Assembly (NCBI RefSeq): GCF_001238275.1
Contig: NZ_LGTB01000026.1
Span: 1-64,000, forward strand
DNA: 64,000 nucleotides
Direction: 5' to 3'
Origin: Bradyrhizobium viridifuturi
Lineage (GTDB): Bacteria; Pseudomonadota; Alphaproteobacteria; Rhizobiales; Xanthobacteraceae
In this document: in pieces, positions 1-10,978 of the stretch
How the letters are laid out: every line of letters begins with the position of its first letter
How positions within the stretch are numbered: position 1 is the first letter of the stretch
The notes under the pieces: model-generated
Database searches by the model: none
The model's input: the letters and a program-made list of their open reading frames with translations, nothing else
Told to the model about the DNA's origin: nothing
Program-made: the position numbers and the translations under genes

Positions 1-103
1 CGCCGCCGCCGCCACCGCCGCCTCTGGCAAGAGCCGCGGGTGCGAGCGCAACGCTGACAGCGAGTGTCGCCGCCGTGAGACACGTGAGAAGTCTGCTCTT
101 CAT
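1..103 (-). CDS. Secreted glycine-rich protein, N-terminus only
   Basis: Reading leftwards from an ATG at 103, the frame gives a typical Sec signal peptide (basic MKSRLL start, hydrophobic Leu/Ala/Val stretch, ALA cleavage-like end) followed by Arg and an uninterrupted run of glycines that continues off the window edge. A strong Shine-Dalgarno (GGGAGG) lies about 6 bases before the ATG, which supports the start. The CGCC repeats at the window edge are the glycine codons of this gene, not a separate repeat element. Function unknown; short Gly-rich exported proteins of this type are common in rhizobia. It is divergent from the catalase gene. Confidence 0.6.
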   Translation of the reverse strand, partial: MKSRLLTCLTAATLAVSVALAPAALARGGGGGGG

Positions 104-523
104 CAAATCCTCCCTGATTGGGACCGCGGCGAACCTCGCATCGCCGCACGCGAGCATGATCAGAAGACGCAGGCGGGCGGCCAACTTCAACTGACAAATG
201 CGCCAGATTCTGACACCGGGTTTAGGATTGGCGAGCGCGTCGGCATGCGCAGCAAATGACCGGATCGCGGGCCGCAACCGCGTTGGCCGAGATCGACGGA
301 CATTTGGCTGGAATCAGCGGGTAGCGCGCGTTGAATCGATCCCCCCGATTTCTTAACCTTAGGCTTATCCAGGAAACGACGTCGTCGCGGCGGGATTTCA
401 GATCCGGTTCACAATTTGTCGATCACCGGGCCTCCTCATCGCGCCGGCCGTAACGCAATCGTCTTTCACCGGCTTCCCTCAGAGCCGGGACGACGAGTGC
501 CGACTTCCAGCAAGGAGCTTTCG
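104..523. other. Intergenic region between divergent genes
   Basis: This 420-base stretch separates the divergent Gly-rich protein and catalase. It should hold both promoters. The only promoter-like pair I see for catalase is TTGAAT (331-336) and TAACCT (354-359) with 17 bases between, which is weak. No OxyR-type site, repeat or small gene was recognised. Confidence 0.4.
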
Positions 524-1987
524 ATGAGCGACGAGACCAAGAGACCGTTCCTGACCCACGCTTCCGGCGCGCCCGTTGCCGACAATGTGAACATCATGAC
601 GGCGGGGCCGCGCGGGCCGGCGCTTTTGCAGGATGTCTGGCTGATCGAAAAGCTCGCGCATTTTCACCGCGAGGTGATCCCTGAGCGACGCATGCACGCC
701 AAGGGCGCCGGCGCGCACGGCACCTTCACCGCCACCCACGACATCACGCACTATACCAAGGCCAGCATCTTCTCGGCGATCGGCAAGCAGACGCCGATGT
801 TCGCGCGGTTCTCGACGGTGGCCGGCGAGCGCGGCGCGGCGGACGCCGAGCGCGACATCCGCGGCTTCGCGCTGAAATTCTACACCGACGAAGGCAATTG
901 GGACGTGGTCGGCAACAACACGCCGGTGTTCTTCTTCCGCGATCCCCTGCGCTTCATCGACCTCAACCACGCGATCAAGCGGCATCCGCGCACGGGCGTG
1001 CGCGATCCCGACATGAACTGGGATTTCTGGACGCTGCTGCCGGAAGCGCTGCATCAGGTCACCATCGTGATGAGCGAGCGCGGTATCCCCAGGAGCTTCC
1101 GTCACCAGCACGGCTTCGGCAGCCACACCTACAGCATGATCAACGCCAACAACGAGCGCGTCTGGGTGAAATTCCATTTCCGCACCCGGCAGGGCGTCGA
1201 GAACCTGAGCGATGCCGAGGCCGAGGCGCTGGTCGGCAAGGACCGCGAAAGTCATCAGCGCGATCTGTTCAACAGCATCGAGCGCGGCGATTTCCCGCGC
1301 TGGACGCTGTTCATCCAGGTGATGACGGACGCGCAGGCCAAGGCATTCCCGTTCAACCCGTTCGATCTGACCAAGGTGTGGCCAAAGGCGGACTACCCTC
1401 TGATCGAGGTCGGATACTTCGAGCTCAACCGCAACCCGGAGAACTTCTTCGCCGAGGTCGAGCAGGCGGCGTTCACGCCCGCCAATGTCGTACCCGGCAT
1501 CGGCTACTCGCCGGACAAGATGCTGCAAGCCCGCCTGTTCTCATACGGCGACGCGCAGCGCTATCGGCTCGGCGTCAACCACCATCAGATCCCGGTGAAC
1601 GCGCCGAAATGCCCGTTCCACAGCTATCACCGCGACGGCGCCATGCGCACCGACGGCAATCTCGGCGCGACGCTGACTTACTGGCCGAACAGTCACGGCG
1701 AGTGGACCGACCAGCCGCAGCTGAACGAGCCGCTGCTCGAAATCTCAGGCGCGGCCGCACATTGGGATCATCGCGTGGATGAGGACCACTGGCGGCAGCC
1801 GGGTGACCTGTTCCGCAAGATGAACGCTGCACAGAGGCAGGCGCTGTTCGACAACACCGCGCGCCAGGTCGGCCAGGCGTCGAAGCACATCCAGGAACGG
1901 CATGTTGCGAACTGCAGCAAGGCCGATCCGGCCTACGGCCAGGGCGTCGCGGCTGCGCTCGCCCGGTTCGCGGCCGGAAAGCTGTAA
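524..1987 (+). CDS. katA: Monofunctional heme catalase (KatA, small-subunit type)
   Basis: Degrades hydrogen peroxide to water and oxygen in the cytoplasm. The 487-residue length fits small-subunit (clade 3) catalases without a C-terminal flavodoxin-like domain. The distal histidine is H58 in the MHAKGAGAHG motif, the active-site asparagine is in VVGNNTPVFFF (about residue 131), and the proximal heme-ligand tyrosine is Y341 in RLFSYGDAQRYRLG. I chose the ATG at 524 because AAGGAG sits 6 bases upstream and homology begins with SDETKRPFLT; an in-frame TTG 108 bases upstream has no support. The gene is monocistronic and converges on tex. Confidence 0.95.
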   Translation: MSDETKRPFLTHASGAPVADNVNIMTAGPRGPALLQDVWLIEKLAHFHREVIPERRMHAKGAGAHGTFTATHDITHYTKASIFSAIGKQTPMFARFSTVAGERGAADAERDIRGFALKFYTDEGNWDVVGNNTPVFFFRDPLRFIDLNHAIKRHPRTGVRDPDMNWDFWTLLPEALHQVTIVMSERGIPRSFRHQHGFGSHTYSMINANNERVWVKFHFRTRQGVENLSDAEAEALVGKDRESHQRDLFNSIERGDFPRWTLFIQVMTDAQAKAFPFNPFDLTKVWPKADYPLIEVGYFELNRNPENFFAEVEQAAFTPANVVPGIGYSPDKMLQARLFSYGDAQRYRLGVNHHQIPVNAPKCPFHSYHRDGAMRTDGNLGATLTYWPNSHGEWTDQPQLNEPLLEISGAAAHWDHRVDEDHWRQPGDLFRKMNAAQRQALFDNTARQVGQASKHIQERHVANCSKADPAYGQGVAAALARFAAGKL

Positions 1988-1996
1988 CGGAAATGA

Positions 1997-2022
1997 GGGG
2001 CGACGAGTACGGCTCGCCGCCC
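1997..2022. terminator. Possible bidirectional terminator hairpin between katA and tex
   Basis: An imperfect hairpin lies between the two convergent stop codons: GGGCG (1998-2002) pairs with CGCCC (2018-2022) and GAG with CTC above a small internal loop. There is no T-tract on either side, so intrinsic termination is uncertain. Confidence 0.3.
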
Positions 2023-2032
2023 TGGTCTGCTC

Positions 2033-4371
<2,339 letters not shown>

Positions 4372-4489
4372 GCTATTCTCTCTCACCCCGTTGCGCCGCG
4401 GATCACCGACGGCGCGGACGCCGCTTATGAACCATCCCGGATTGATTCATCAAGGCGCGCTGTGGATCAAATGAGGCGCAGGCGGCAAT

Positions 4490-5344
4490 CTATTTCCGGG
4501 ATGCCGGCCGTCCGCGGCTTGACAAATAGATGCGCGCAGCATTGCCGCCAAAAATCGCAGCCTTCGCGTCACTTGACAAATCAGCCAGCAGGCTCTCCGC
4601 GGCGGCGAACCATTGCGCATAGCCGCCGGCGAGATTGACGACGGGCCAGTCGCTGCCCCACAGCATCCGCTGCGGCCCGAAGCATGCGAGTGCATGAACG
4701 ACGGCCTCGCGCAGATCCTTGACCTGCCAGTTCGCCGCCGCCTCGGTTGCCAACCCGGACAGCTTGCAGACGACGTTGGATCGGGTTGCCAGGTTTGCGA
4801 TGTCGTCCTTCCAGCCAGCGATGTCGCCGGTGGCGAGCTGCGGCTTGCCGAAATGATCGAGCACGAATTGCAGGTCGGGATGGCGATCGACCACTTGGAC
4901 GAGCCGCGGCAGATGGCGTGGCAGCACCAGTGCATCGAAGACGAGGTCGTGCCGCACCATGGCCTCGAGCGGCGCCGCCAGTTCCGGGCGCAGCAGCCAG
5001 TCATCGTCGGCGATGTCCTGCACCATCGGCCGCAGCCCGACCAGGAGCTCGCGCCCGGCGATCGCATAGATCCGGCCCGCGGCATCGGACGCATCGAAGT
5101 CGATCCAGCCGACCACGCCGCGCACCTGCTCGGCCCCCTTGGCGACGTCGAGCAGGAATGCCGTCTCGGCCTCGGTCGGCGCGGCCTGCACCAGGATCGT
5201 GCCTTCGATCCCGGCTGCCGCGAGATGCGGCATCAGGTCAGCCAGACCGAAGTCGCGATAGATCGGCCCGCGTTCGGGCGTCAGCCAGCCGTAGTCGGCG
5301 CGCGCCAAAGTCCACACATGGTGATGAGCGTCGATCCGCATCAT
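4490..5344 (-). CDS. Amidohydrolase family lactonase (L-fuconolactonase-like)
   Basis: TIM-barrel metal-dependent hydrolase of the amidohydrolase-2 group, 284 residues. The N-terminal RIDAHHHVW metal-binding motif, the central LDHFGKPQ motif and the C-terminal LWGSDWPVVN motif (metal-ligand Asp) are all visible. The YGWLTPERGPIYRDF segment is typical of lactonases acting on sugar lactones such as L-fucono-1,5-lactone. Its ATG overlaps the TGA of the upstream aldo/keto reductase (ATGA), so the two are translationally coupled. Dehydrogenase plus lactonase matches the first two steps of non-phosphorylative L-fucose or L-galactose oxidation; the exact sugar is inference. Confidence 0.85.
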   Translation of the reverse strand: MMRIDAHHHVWTLARADYGWLTPERGPIYRDFGLADLMPHLAAAGIEGTILVQAAPTEAETAFLLDVAKGAEQVRGVVGWIDFDASDAAGRIYAIAGRELLVGLRPMVQDIADDDWLLRPELAAPLEAMVRHDLVFDALVLPRHLPRLVQVVDRHPDLQFVLDHFGKPQLATGDIAGWKDDIANLATRSNVVCKLSGLATEAAANWQVKDLREAVVHALACFGPQRMLWGSDWPVVNLAGGYAQWFAAAESLLADLSSDAKAAIFGGNAARIYLSSRGRPASRK

Positions 5345-6378
5345 GCCGGCACCGGCGCATGCTGGTCGAGCAGCCCCTCGGTTTTCAGGTCATGCCACAG
5401 CGCGGCGGGTACCGGAGCCGAGAGCGCCGCGGCGTTGCGCTCGACTTCCTGCGGCGTCTGCGCGCCGAGCACGACGCTTGCGACCGCCGGATGGCCGAGC
5501 GCGAAATGCAGCGCGGCAGTCGGCAGCGCCACCCCGTGGGCGCGGCAGACGCGCTCGATCGCCGCCACCTTCTGCATCACGTCCGCCGGCGCGTCCTTGT
5601 AATTGTACTTGGCGCCGGCCACCGCGCCGGTCGCCAGGATGCCGGAATTGAACACGCCGCCGAGCATCAAGCCGATGCCCTGCTTCTCCGCCAGCGGCAT
5701 GAATTCGGCGAGCGCCGGCTGCTCGAGCAGCGAGTAGCGGCCGGCGAGCAGCATGGTGTCGAACGTTCCGGCTTTGGCGAATCGCACGCACATCTCGGCC
5801 TCGTTGACGCCGATGCCGATGCCCTTGACCACGCGCTCGGCGCGCAGCCTGTCGAGCGCAACATAGGCGCCCTCCATCGCCTCGCGGAACCTGGCTTCGA
5901 TCGCCTCAGTGCCATGGGTCCAGACGTCGACGTCGTGGATCAGGAGCAGGTCGATATGATCGGTGCCGAGCCGCAGCAGCGACTGCTCGACCGAGCGCAT
6001 GGTGCCGTCATAGGAATAATCGACCACCGCGCGATGCGGCTGGCCGCCGACGAAATTGGAGCCGTCACCGCGGCCGTGGAACGGGTCCATCCAGCGCCCG
6101 ACCTTGGTGCATACGACGATGTCGTCCCGCGCCACGCGCCGCAGCGCAGTGCCGCAGCGATGCTCGGCTAGGCCATGGCCGTAGAGCGGCGAGGAATCGA
6201 GCAGGTTCACGCCCAGCGCAAACGCCCGCTCCATCGCGGCGATCGCGGCGGTGTCGTCGAGCCGCGCGAAGAGATCACCGAGCGGCGCGGTGCCGAAGCC
6301 GAGAATGGAGACATCGAGCCCGGTGCGACCGAGCCTGCGGCGGGGCAGCGCTGGATGTGAAGATGGAGTTTGGTTCAC
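5341..6378 (-). CDS. Aldo/keto reductase (aldose 1-dehydrogenase-like)
   Basis: NAD(P)-dependent (beta/alpha)8 oxidoreductase of 345 residues. LGRTGLDVSILGFGTAPLGD opens the barrel, LDSSPLYGHGLAEHRCG carries the catalytic Asp and Tyr, VVCTKVG the catalytic Lys, and LLIHDVD the His. The sequence resembles the D-threo-aldose (L-fucose) 1-dehydrogenase/pyridoxal 4-dehydrogenase branch. I prefer the GTG at 6378 (VNQTPSSHPAL) because AGGGAG lies 8 bases upstream and family similarity starts just after it; a longer frame upstream has no homologous look. First gene of a two-gene operon with the lactonase. Confidence 0.87.
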   Translation of the reverse strand: MNQTPSSHPALPRRRLGRTGLDVSILGFGTAPLGDLFARLDDTAAIAAMERAFALGVNLLDSSPLYGHGLAEHRCGTALRRVARDDIVVCTKVGRWMDPFHGRGDGSNFVGGQPHRAVVDYSYDGTMRSVEQSLLRLGTDHIDLLLIHDVDVWTHGTEAIEARFREAMEGAYVALDRLRAERVVKGIGIGVNEAEMCVRFAKAGTFDTMLLAGRYSLLEQPALAEFMPLAEKQGIGLMLGGVFNSGILATGAVAGAKYNYKDAPADVMQKVAAIERVCRAHGVALPTAALHFALGHPAVASVVLGAQTPQEVERNAAALSAPVPAALWHDLKTEGLLDQHAPVPA

Positions 6379-6535
6379 CGTGACGGCTCCCTGCAGTCTT
6401 CTTGCTTGCAGGGAGACTAGCCTCGCGGACTGGCCGAGCACAAGCGCATGCGCGCCGCGTGCCATATGCGGACAGTTAGCCGCCAAGCGGGCCGAAAGTT
6501 CCGTACCATTGTCAACCCGAGGTGACGACGCCTTC

Positions 6536-6850
6536 CTAGCCGTCGGAGACGACCCGATCGGCAACGTTGTCGACCACCACGGGACTCTCGAAATAGGTCA
6601 CCGTCGGATCGGCGCCGTACTTCTCGCGGGCGCGGGCGCGCCACGCATCGGTGTACAGCGCTTCGGCCTCGCTCCTCGAGTTCCAGAAATAGATACCGCC
6701 GGCCGTCATGCCGTCCTCGGACAGCAGATAGGTTTTCCGGAGCAGCCCCTGTACGCCGCGATAGATCGGCGCGGTGCTAAGGAAGATGGCGCGCGCTTGC
6801 TCGCGCGTGATCGGCTTGGGCAGACTGAACGACGTGACGGCGGTAATCAT
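6536..6850 (-). CDS. YdhR-like small monooxygenase / dimeric alpha-beta barrel protein
   Basis: A 104-residue protein of the dimeric alpha/beta-barrel (ABM/YdhR) group. The pattern is MITAVTSFSLPKPITREQA, then a Tyr- and Arg-containing helix (YRGVQGLLRKTYLLSEDG) and GGIYFWNSRSEAEALY. Members are putative cofactor-free monooxygenases or heme/aromatic-binding proteins; the substrate here is unknown. Start ATG at 6850 has AGGAG 8 bases upstream. It is divergent from the TetR gene, and the shared intergenic region holds tandem operators, so it is the most likely target of that repressor. Confidence 0.7.
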   Translation of the reverse strand: MITAVTSFSLPKPITREQARAIFLSTAPIYRGVQGLLRKTYLLSEDGMTAGGIYFWNSRSEAEALYTDAWRARAREKYGADPTVTYFESPVVVDNVADRVVSDG

Positions 6851-6874
6851 CGCGAACTCCTGAGACAATCATTC

Positions 6875-6908
6875 TTGACACAATTGTCAATCTTGACGAT
6901 GATGTCAA
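6875..6908. promoter_or_regulatory. Tandem TetR-type operators
   Basis: Two 16-bp inverted repeats of the same form, TTGACR-N4-TGTCAA, sit 2 bases apart: TTGACACAATTGTCAA (6875-6890) and TTGACGATGATGTCAA (6893-6908). The whole cluster is also enclosed by a perfect 13-base inverted repeat (6868-6880 and 6903-6915). It lies in the 82-base gap between the divergent monooxygenase-like and TetR genes, where a repressor would control both. Confidence 0.75.
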
Positions 6909-6932
6909 GAATGATCCCACGGAGCGAGTCGC

Positions 6933-7508
6933 ATGGCAGGTGTACGTCAGTTCAACGAGGACGAGGTGATTGCGACCGCGCTCGACGTGTTCTGGCGCAA
7001 GGGCCTGCGCGACGCGACGATGCAGGACCTTGCCGCGGCCACCGGCGTGCAGCGCGGCAGCCTCTACAACGCCTATGGCGACAAGGAAGCGATCTTCCTG
7101 CGCGCCTTCGACCAATATACCGGGCAATTCCTGGAAGCGGCCGGTTATGCTCTCGATCACGCCGACGCAGCGACCGCTTTGCGAAATTTCTTCGACATGA
7201 TCATCGTCAACATGACCGACGGTTCGCCGGCGCGCGGATGCCTGACGACGCGTACCGCGCTCGATGCGGCGATCTCGAGCACCGAGGTACGGCAGCGCGT
7301 GCAGGACGTGCTGGGCCGGCTCGAACAACTGATCGGCAAGACCCTCAGCGCGGCTCACGGCAGGCGGCGCGGGGCGGACGCCAACCGATTGGCGCGGGTC
7401 ATCGTGACCTTCACGCGCGGCCTCGCCGTGATGGAGCGCGCCGGCTACAGCCGCAAGCAGCTAAGGGAATCGGCTGCGACCTTCGTCGACGCGGTGGCGG
7501 GTGTCTGA
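6933..7508 (+). CDS. TetR/AcrR family transcriptional regulator
   Basis: 191 residues. The N-terminal HTH (about residues 8-55) reads FNEDEVIATALDVFWRKG, then MQDLAAATGVQRGSLYNAYGDKEAIF, a canonical TetR recognition helix. The C-terminal half (RGCLTTRTALD onward) is a ligand-binding domain of the type found near oxidoreductases. The ATG at 6933 has GGAG about 9 bases upstream. Two tandem palindromes directly upstream suggest autoregulation plus control of the divergent monooxygenase-like gene; the inducer is unknown. Confidence 0.9.
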   Translation: MAGVRQFNEDEVIATALDVFWRKGLRDATMQDLAAATGVQRGSLYNAYGDKEAIFLRAFDQYTGQFLEAAGYALDHADAATALRNFFDMIIVNMTDGSPARGCLTTRTALDAAISSTEVRQRVQDVLGRLEQLIGKTLSAAHGRRRGADANRLARVIVTFTRGLAVMERAGYSRKQLRESAATFVDAVAGV

Positions 7509-7545
7509 GCCGGATTTGTCGGGCCGGGATTTAAGAGGGAACATC

Positions 7546-7950
7546 ATGCAGGATCGAAGCGGCGGCTGCCAATGCGGCGCGGTGCGCTATGTGCTCAAGG
7601 CCGAACCACGCGGGATCGCGATCTGTCACTGCACGCATTGCCGGCGGCTGAGCGGCAGCCTGTTTTCGTTCAACCTCGTGGTCCGCGAGACCGACTATCA
7701 GCAGTCCGGCAAGACCGCGGTCTTCATCGACAACGGCGACAGCGGCCACCCGGTCGAGCGTCACTTCTGCAGCGGCTGCGGCTCGCCAATCCTGTCCAGG
7801 ACCGCGCTGATGCCGGGCAAGGTCGTGGTCAAGGCCGGCACGCTCGACAGCATGGACGGCTTGCGGCCGCAGATCGAAATCTACACCGACCACGCCGCGA
7901 CATGGCTCGCGCCGGTCGCGGGCACCACGCGCTTTGCGCAGAATGTCTGA
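7546..7950 (+). CDS. GFA/CENP-V family zinc-binding protein
   Basis: 134 residues with the three cysteine clusters of the glutathione-dependent formaldehyde-activating fold: GGCQCGAVRY near the start, CHCTHCRRLSG, and CSGCGSPI, ending with the TRFAQ pattern. Members bind zinc and some form S-hydroxymethylglutathione adducts; most are uncharacterised. ATG at 7546 is preceded by GAGGG and homology starts at GGCQCG; the longer frame overlapping the TetR gene is unlikely. It follows the TetR gene by 37 bases and may be co-transcribed. Confidence 0.85.
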   Translation: MQDRSGGCQCGAVRYVLKAEPRGIAICHCTHCRRLSGSLFSFNLVVRETDYQQSGKTAVFIDNGDSGHPVERHFCSGCGSPILSRTALMPGKVVVKAGTLDSMDGLRPQIEIYTDHAATWLAPVAGTTRFAQNV

Positions 7951-7964
7951 CGGCGCCGCGGTGA

Positions 7965-8804
7965 TCAGTCCGGCGGCTTGCGCGACCAGGCGCCGACGAA
8001 GGTCGGCAGCGCGAAGACGCCCTGCATGCCAACCACCTCGGCACGCAGGCGTTCGGCAAAGCTGTCCAGCGCCAGCTCAGCTTCGGTGGCGACGCCGAGC
8101 TTGACGATATGCGGCTGGTTGCTGCGCAGGCCGCTCGCCATGTAGTCATAGCCGTCGAAATCCGCGCCGCCGCCGGCGGGCGCGAACAAGCTCATGCGCG
8201 GCGCGGGAAGCCCGGCGGCGACGAAGGCGCCGTGCAGCGCAAAGCCCATCCGATTGTTGAGCCCGGCCCGGCGGAACATCTCCTTCACAGTGCCCCATGC
8301 CTGTGACAGCAGCGGCGACGGTGGATTGGCGATCGGCCCCTCGCCCCAGTCGAGATCCTGGAACGCCACGATGCCGCCGGGCTTGACGTGGGCAAGCAAG
8401 CGTCGAACCAGCGCCGCGGGATCCCCGACATAGATCAGCACCAGCCGGCCGACCACCGCATCGAAATCCCGTTCCAGCTCGATCGTGTTGATGTCGCCGG
8501 CCCTGAACGACACCTGGCGCAGGCCGAGCGAGCGCGCCGTAGCCGCAGCCTCCGCGACGATGGCGGGATTGCTGTCGACGCCGACGACCGCGCCGCTCTC
8601 GCCGACCAGGCCCGCGGCGATGAAGGACACGTTGCCCGCGCCGCTTCCGACATCGAGCACCTTCATGCCCGGCGAAAGCCCGGCCTCCTTCAGGAGTTGC
8701 CATGTCGACGAATCGTAGAGCTGTGACTGGCGCTTGAGCCGGTCAGTCTCCGCGGTCGAGCGCCCCATCACATAGTAGGGATCGTAGCCGGACGTCTCTT
8801 GCAT
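7965..8804 (-). CDS. Class I SAM-dependent methyltransferase
   Basis: 279 residues. SAM-binding motif I is VLDVGSGAGNVSF (about residues 50-62), followed by the acidic ribose-binding VVGVDSN, motif FRAGDIN, and motif IV region FDAVVGRLVLIYV. The domain is Methyltransf_11/25-like; the acceptor is not predictable. Start ATG at 8804 (MQETSGYDPYY) with AAGGTGG upstream; a 13-residue longer form is possible. It follows the alpha/beta hydrolase gene by about 50 bases on the same strand and is likely co-transcribed with it. Confidence 0.85.
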   Translation of the reverse strand: MQETSGYDPYYVMGRSTAETDRLKRQSQLYDSSTWQLLKEAGLSPGMKVLDVGSGAGNVSFIAAGLVGESGAVVGVDSNPAIVAEAAATARSLGLRQVSFRAGDINTIELERDFDAVVGRLVLIYVGDPAALVRRLLAHVKPGGIVAFQDLDWGEGPIANPPSPLLSQAWGTVKEMFRRAGLNNRMGFALHGAFVAAGLPAPRMSLFAPAGGGADFDGYDYMASGLRSNQPHIVKLGVATEAELALDSFAERLRAEVVGMQGVFALPTFVGAWSRKPPD

Positions 8805-8855
8805 GGATGGTCCCACCTTCGGTTCGTGAATCAGAGGTGCCAATTGCGGCCGTGC

Positions 8856-9713
8856 TCACTGCGACGGCAGGCGCGCCAGAAACGCTTGCAGATCGGCCGC
8901 AAAGCGCTGCTCGAACGCGATGGCGCGGTGGGGTGAATGGCCGCAACCTTCATAGCGAACGATGCCGGCGCGCGGATTGTCGCGCGCGAAGCGGACCTCG
9001 TGGCCCTCCAGCAACGCTGCCCCGCATCTCGGATCGGCCTGGACAATCTGGACGGGACACAGGAATTCCCGCCCGGTCGCGATCGCCGCAAGAACCGAGC
9101 CCGCAACGTTTCCGCCCGCCCAGCATCGCCCGTCCTGCCGCTGCAGCGCAGAGGCATGGCTCAACAGATGACGAGGGTTGAAGTGATCGCCGCCGATCCC
9201 GCCCATCGGCGTCGGTGAGTCCGCAACGAACGCAAGGTATGTGCCGAGCGGTGCACGCGCTTGCTGCCATGTCGCCTGACGCGCGCTGACGATCGAAAAC
9301 AGTTTTGGGAAGACCGATGTCTCCCACTCCCCCGGCTGCCCCAGATACCACGGCGGATCCTCGAGAAAGGCGGCACGCACATTGGCATCGCCGCCTTGCG
9401 CCAGCACGCCTGCAACGCAGCCGCCGAGCGAGTGACCGACAATCACCGCCGGGCGTCCGATCGCGGCGAGCGCCGCCTCTGCATCGGAAACATAGCCGGC
9501 GAGCGCATAGCTTGCGGCCCGGTCCGAGTGCCCGTGGCCGCGGAAATCCAAGGTCCAGACCCGATATCGATCCTTCAGCCGACCGCCGATCTCCTGCCAT
9601 GTGTCCCGGCTCAACGACAGGCCGTGCAGGAACAGAAGCGGTTCGCCGTCCGTCGGGCCATCAACAGAAGCGGCAAGCCCGACGCCGCGGTTATCGAGCG
9701 TGATATCGGTCAA
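8856..9713 (-). CDS. Alpha/beta-fold hydrolase
   Basis: 285 residues with an early oxyanion-hole LFLHGLSLSRDTW, LDFRGHGHSDR, and the nucleophile elbow GHSLGG (Ser near residue 94). The C-terminal catalytic His is in YEGCGHSPHR. The size and FRGHGHSDR motif match esterase/epoxide-hydrolase-like enzymes of the Hydrolase_1 group; the substrate is unknown. No signal peptide, so cytoplasmic. Upstream member of a probable two-gene unit with the methyltransferase. Confidence 0.87.
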   Translation of the reverse strand: MTDITLDNRGVGLAASVDGPTDGEPLLFLHGLSLSRDTWQEIGGRLKDRYRVWTLDFRGHGHSDRAASYALAGYVSDAEAALAAIGRPAVIVGHSLGGCVAGVLAQGGDANVRAAFLEDPPWYLGQPGEWETSVFPKLFSIVSARQATWQQARAPLGTYLAFVADSPTPMGGIGGDHFNPRHLLSHASALQRQDGRCWAGGNVAGSVLAAIATGREFLCPVQIVQADPRCGAALLEGHEVRFARDNPRAGIVRYEGCGHSPHRAIAFEQRFAADLQAFLARLPSQ

Positions 9714-9781
9714 CGAACATCTCCGTTACGAAACGCGATCGACACCGGGCGGCGGGCAACTCAGCACGACACCCGCCGGTC

Positions 9782-10831
9782 TCAACGCCCGATCTGCCGG
9801 AACTTGTCGGTGAGGCCGTCGAGATAGCCGACCCAGGTCGAATTGATCGGCTGGTTCTCGATCAGCGCGTGGAAGCGGATCATCATGCAGATCAGGAACA
9901 GCGGCTGGATGAACGCCGCACGGATCGTCACCGCCAGCAAAGCCGCGATGAACACGGTGACCACTGCGCCGTACTCCCTGACCGCCTCCGGCAACCAGAC
10001 CGTCACCAGCCCGGCGGGGACCAGCAGCAGCAGGCAAAGCAGGATGCTCAGGATGCGCTCGACGATAACCATCCAAACCGACGTGGTCAGGATCGGCCGG
10101 GCGTTCTGGCAATAATAGACCAGGCCGTCCTGGATGTTGCGGCTGGGATGATCGCCGCCGCGCGCCAGATCGTAGGACAGCACCACCTTGTCGAGATAGC
10201 GCGTCGCCGCTGCCAGGATGGTGTTGAGCAGGCCGACGATCGCCTTCATGCCGGGTGCCGGCAGCCAATCGCCGAGACTATCGAGCGCATTGTGAAACGC
10301 GCGCAGCACGGCGCGGATCAGCGCGTTGAGCCCGAACAGGACCGCGACCTCGCCGAACCGGTCCATCACGATCCGGCGGCCATAGGCAAACTGCCCTTCG
10401 GTGCCGTTGCCGATGCGGCCATGCGTGATCAGCTCGGTCAGCACGGCGACGTGGCCGCAGGCGATCATGTGCAGCGTGTAGCGCAGGACGGCGCCCCAGA
10501 TCCATCCGCCGAGCAGCAGCGTGCCAAGCAGCCAGCAATAGCCGAACACGCTGGCGACATGGGTGCCGAGCCAGACCGCGCCGCCTACGACGACAAAGGC
10601 GAACACGGCGCACGCCGCGGCAAAGCCCAGCAGCACGCCCCATCGCGCCAGCGCATAAGGCAGCGTCTCGAGCAACAGTTTCAGCGCGGTGCCAAGCCCG
10701 TGATCGCGCACCAGCAGCGGATAGGAATGCGATGGCCCTTGCGACGATCCTTGAGACGACCCTTGGGACTCCCCCGCGGCACGCCATTCGCCAGAACGAC
10801 CGCCGCCATTGCTCAGACTCATGTCAGACAC
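9782..10831 (-). CDS. Multi-pass membrane protein of unknown function
   Basis: 349 residues. A Ser/Gly/Gln-rich N-terminus (three SQG units) precedes about five to six hydrophobic segments, including WGVLLGFAAACAVFAFVVVG, a Leu-rich helix around residue 255 (ILSILLCLLLLVPAG) and a final one ending in FLICMMIRFH. The segment between (YDLARGGDHPSRNIQDGLVYYCQNA) is hydrophilic. No family was recognised. It stands alone between the hydrolase and the binding-protein gene. Confidence 0.7.
   Translation of the reverse strand: MSDMSLSNGGGRSGEWRAAGESQGSSQGSSQGPSHSYPLLVRDHGLGTALKLLLETLPYALARWGVLLGFAAACAVFAFVVVGGAVWLGTHVASVFGYCWLLGTLLLGGWIWGAVLRYTLHMIACGHVAVLTELITHGRIGNGTEGQFAYGRRIVMDRFGEVAVLFGLNALIRAVLRAFHNALDSLGDWLPAPGMKAIVGLLNTILAAATRYLDKVVLSYDLARGGDHPSRNIQDGLVYYCQNARPILTTSVWMVIVERILSILLCLLLLVPAGLVTVWLPEAVREYGAVVTVFIAALLAVTIRAAFIQPLFLICMMIRFHALIENQPINSTWVGYLDGLTDKFRQIGR
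10737..10772. repeat. Three 12-base tandem repeats inside the membrane-protein gene
   Basis: Three consecutive units of the form CCTTGNGACNNN encode the SQG-S repeats in the N-terminal tail of the membrane protein. Short in-frame repeats like this can vary in copy number by slippage without breaking the frame. Confidence 0.5.
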
Positions 10832-10915
10832 GTGTTGCTCTCTTCCGTTGCCGTCGAACGACGTCCGGCGATGGCAGTCGTTGGGTAAATCAGTTGGTAG
10901 CGTTGCCGCCTGGCG

Positions 10916-10969
10916 TCACAGCGCCAACACCTCCGGGGCTGGCTGAGGGTTGGTCCGTTGGCGCTGTGA
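10916..10969. other. 13-bp inverted repeat upstream of the membrane-protein gene
   Basis: TCACAGCGCCAAC (10916-10928) and GTTGGCGCTGTGA (10957-10969) form a perfect 13-bp inverted repeat with a 28-base loop. It lies about 85 bases before the membrane-protein start (minus strand), so it could be a leader structure or a regulator site. Confidence 0.45.
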
Positions 10970-10978
10970 GCCGGCACA

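Noticed and set aside
1..22. CGCC repeats at the window start as a possible simple-sequence element
   Set aside because: They encode the glycine run of the minus-strand secreted protein.
479..1528. 349-codon open frame opposite catalase
   Set aside because: Antisense shadow of a highly conserved enzyme, no recognisable motif.
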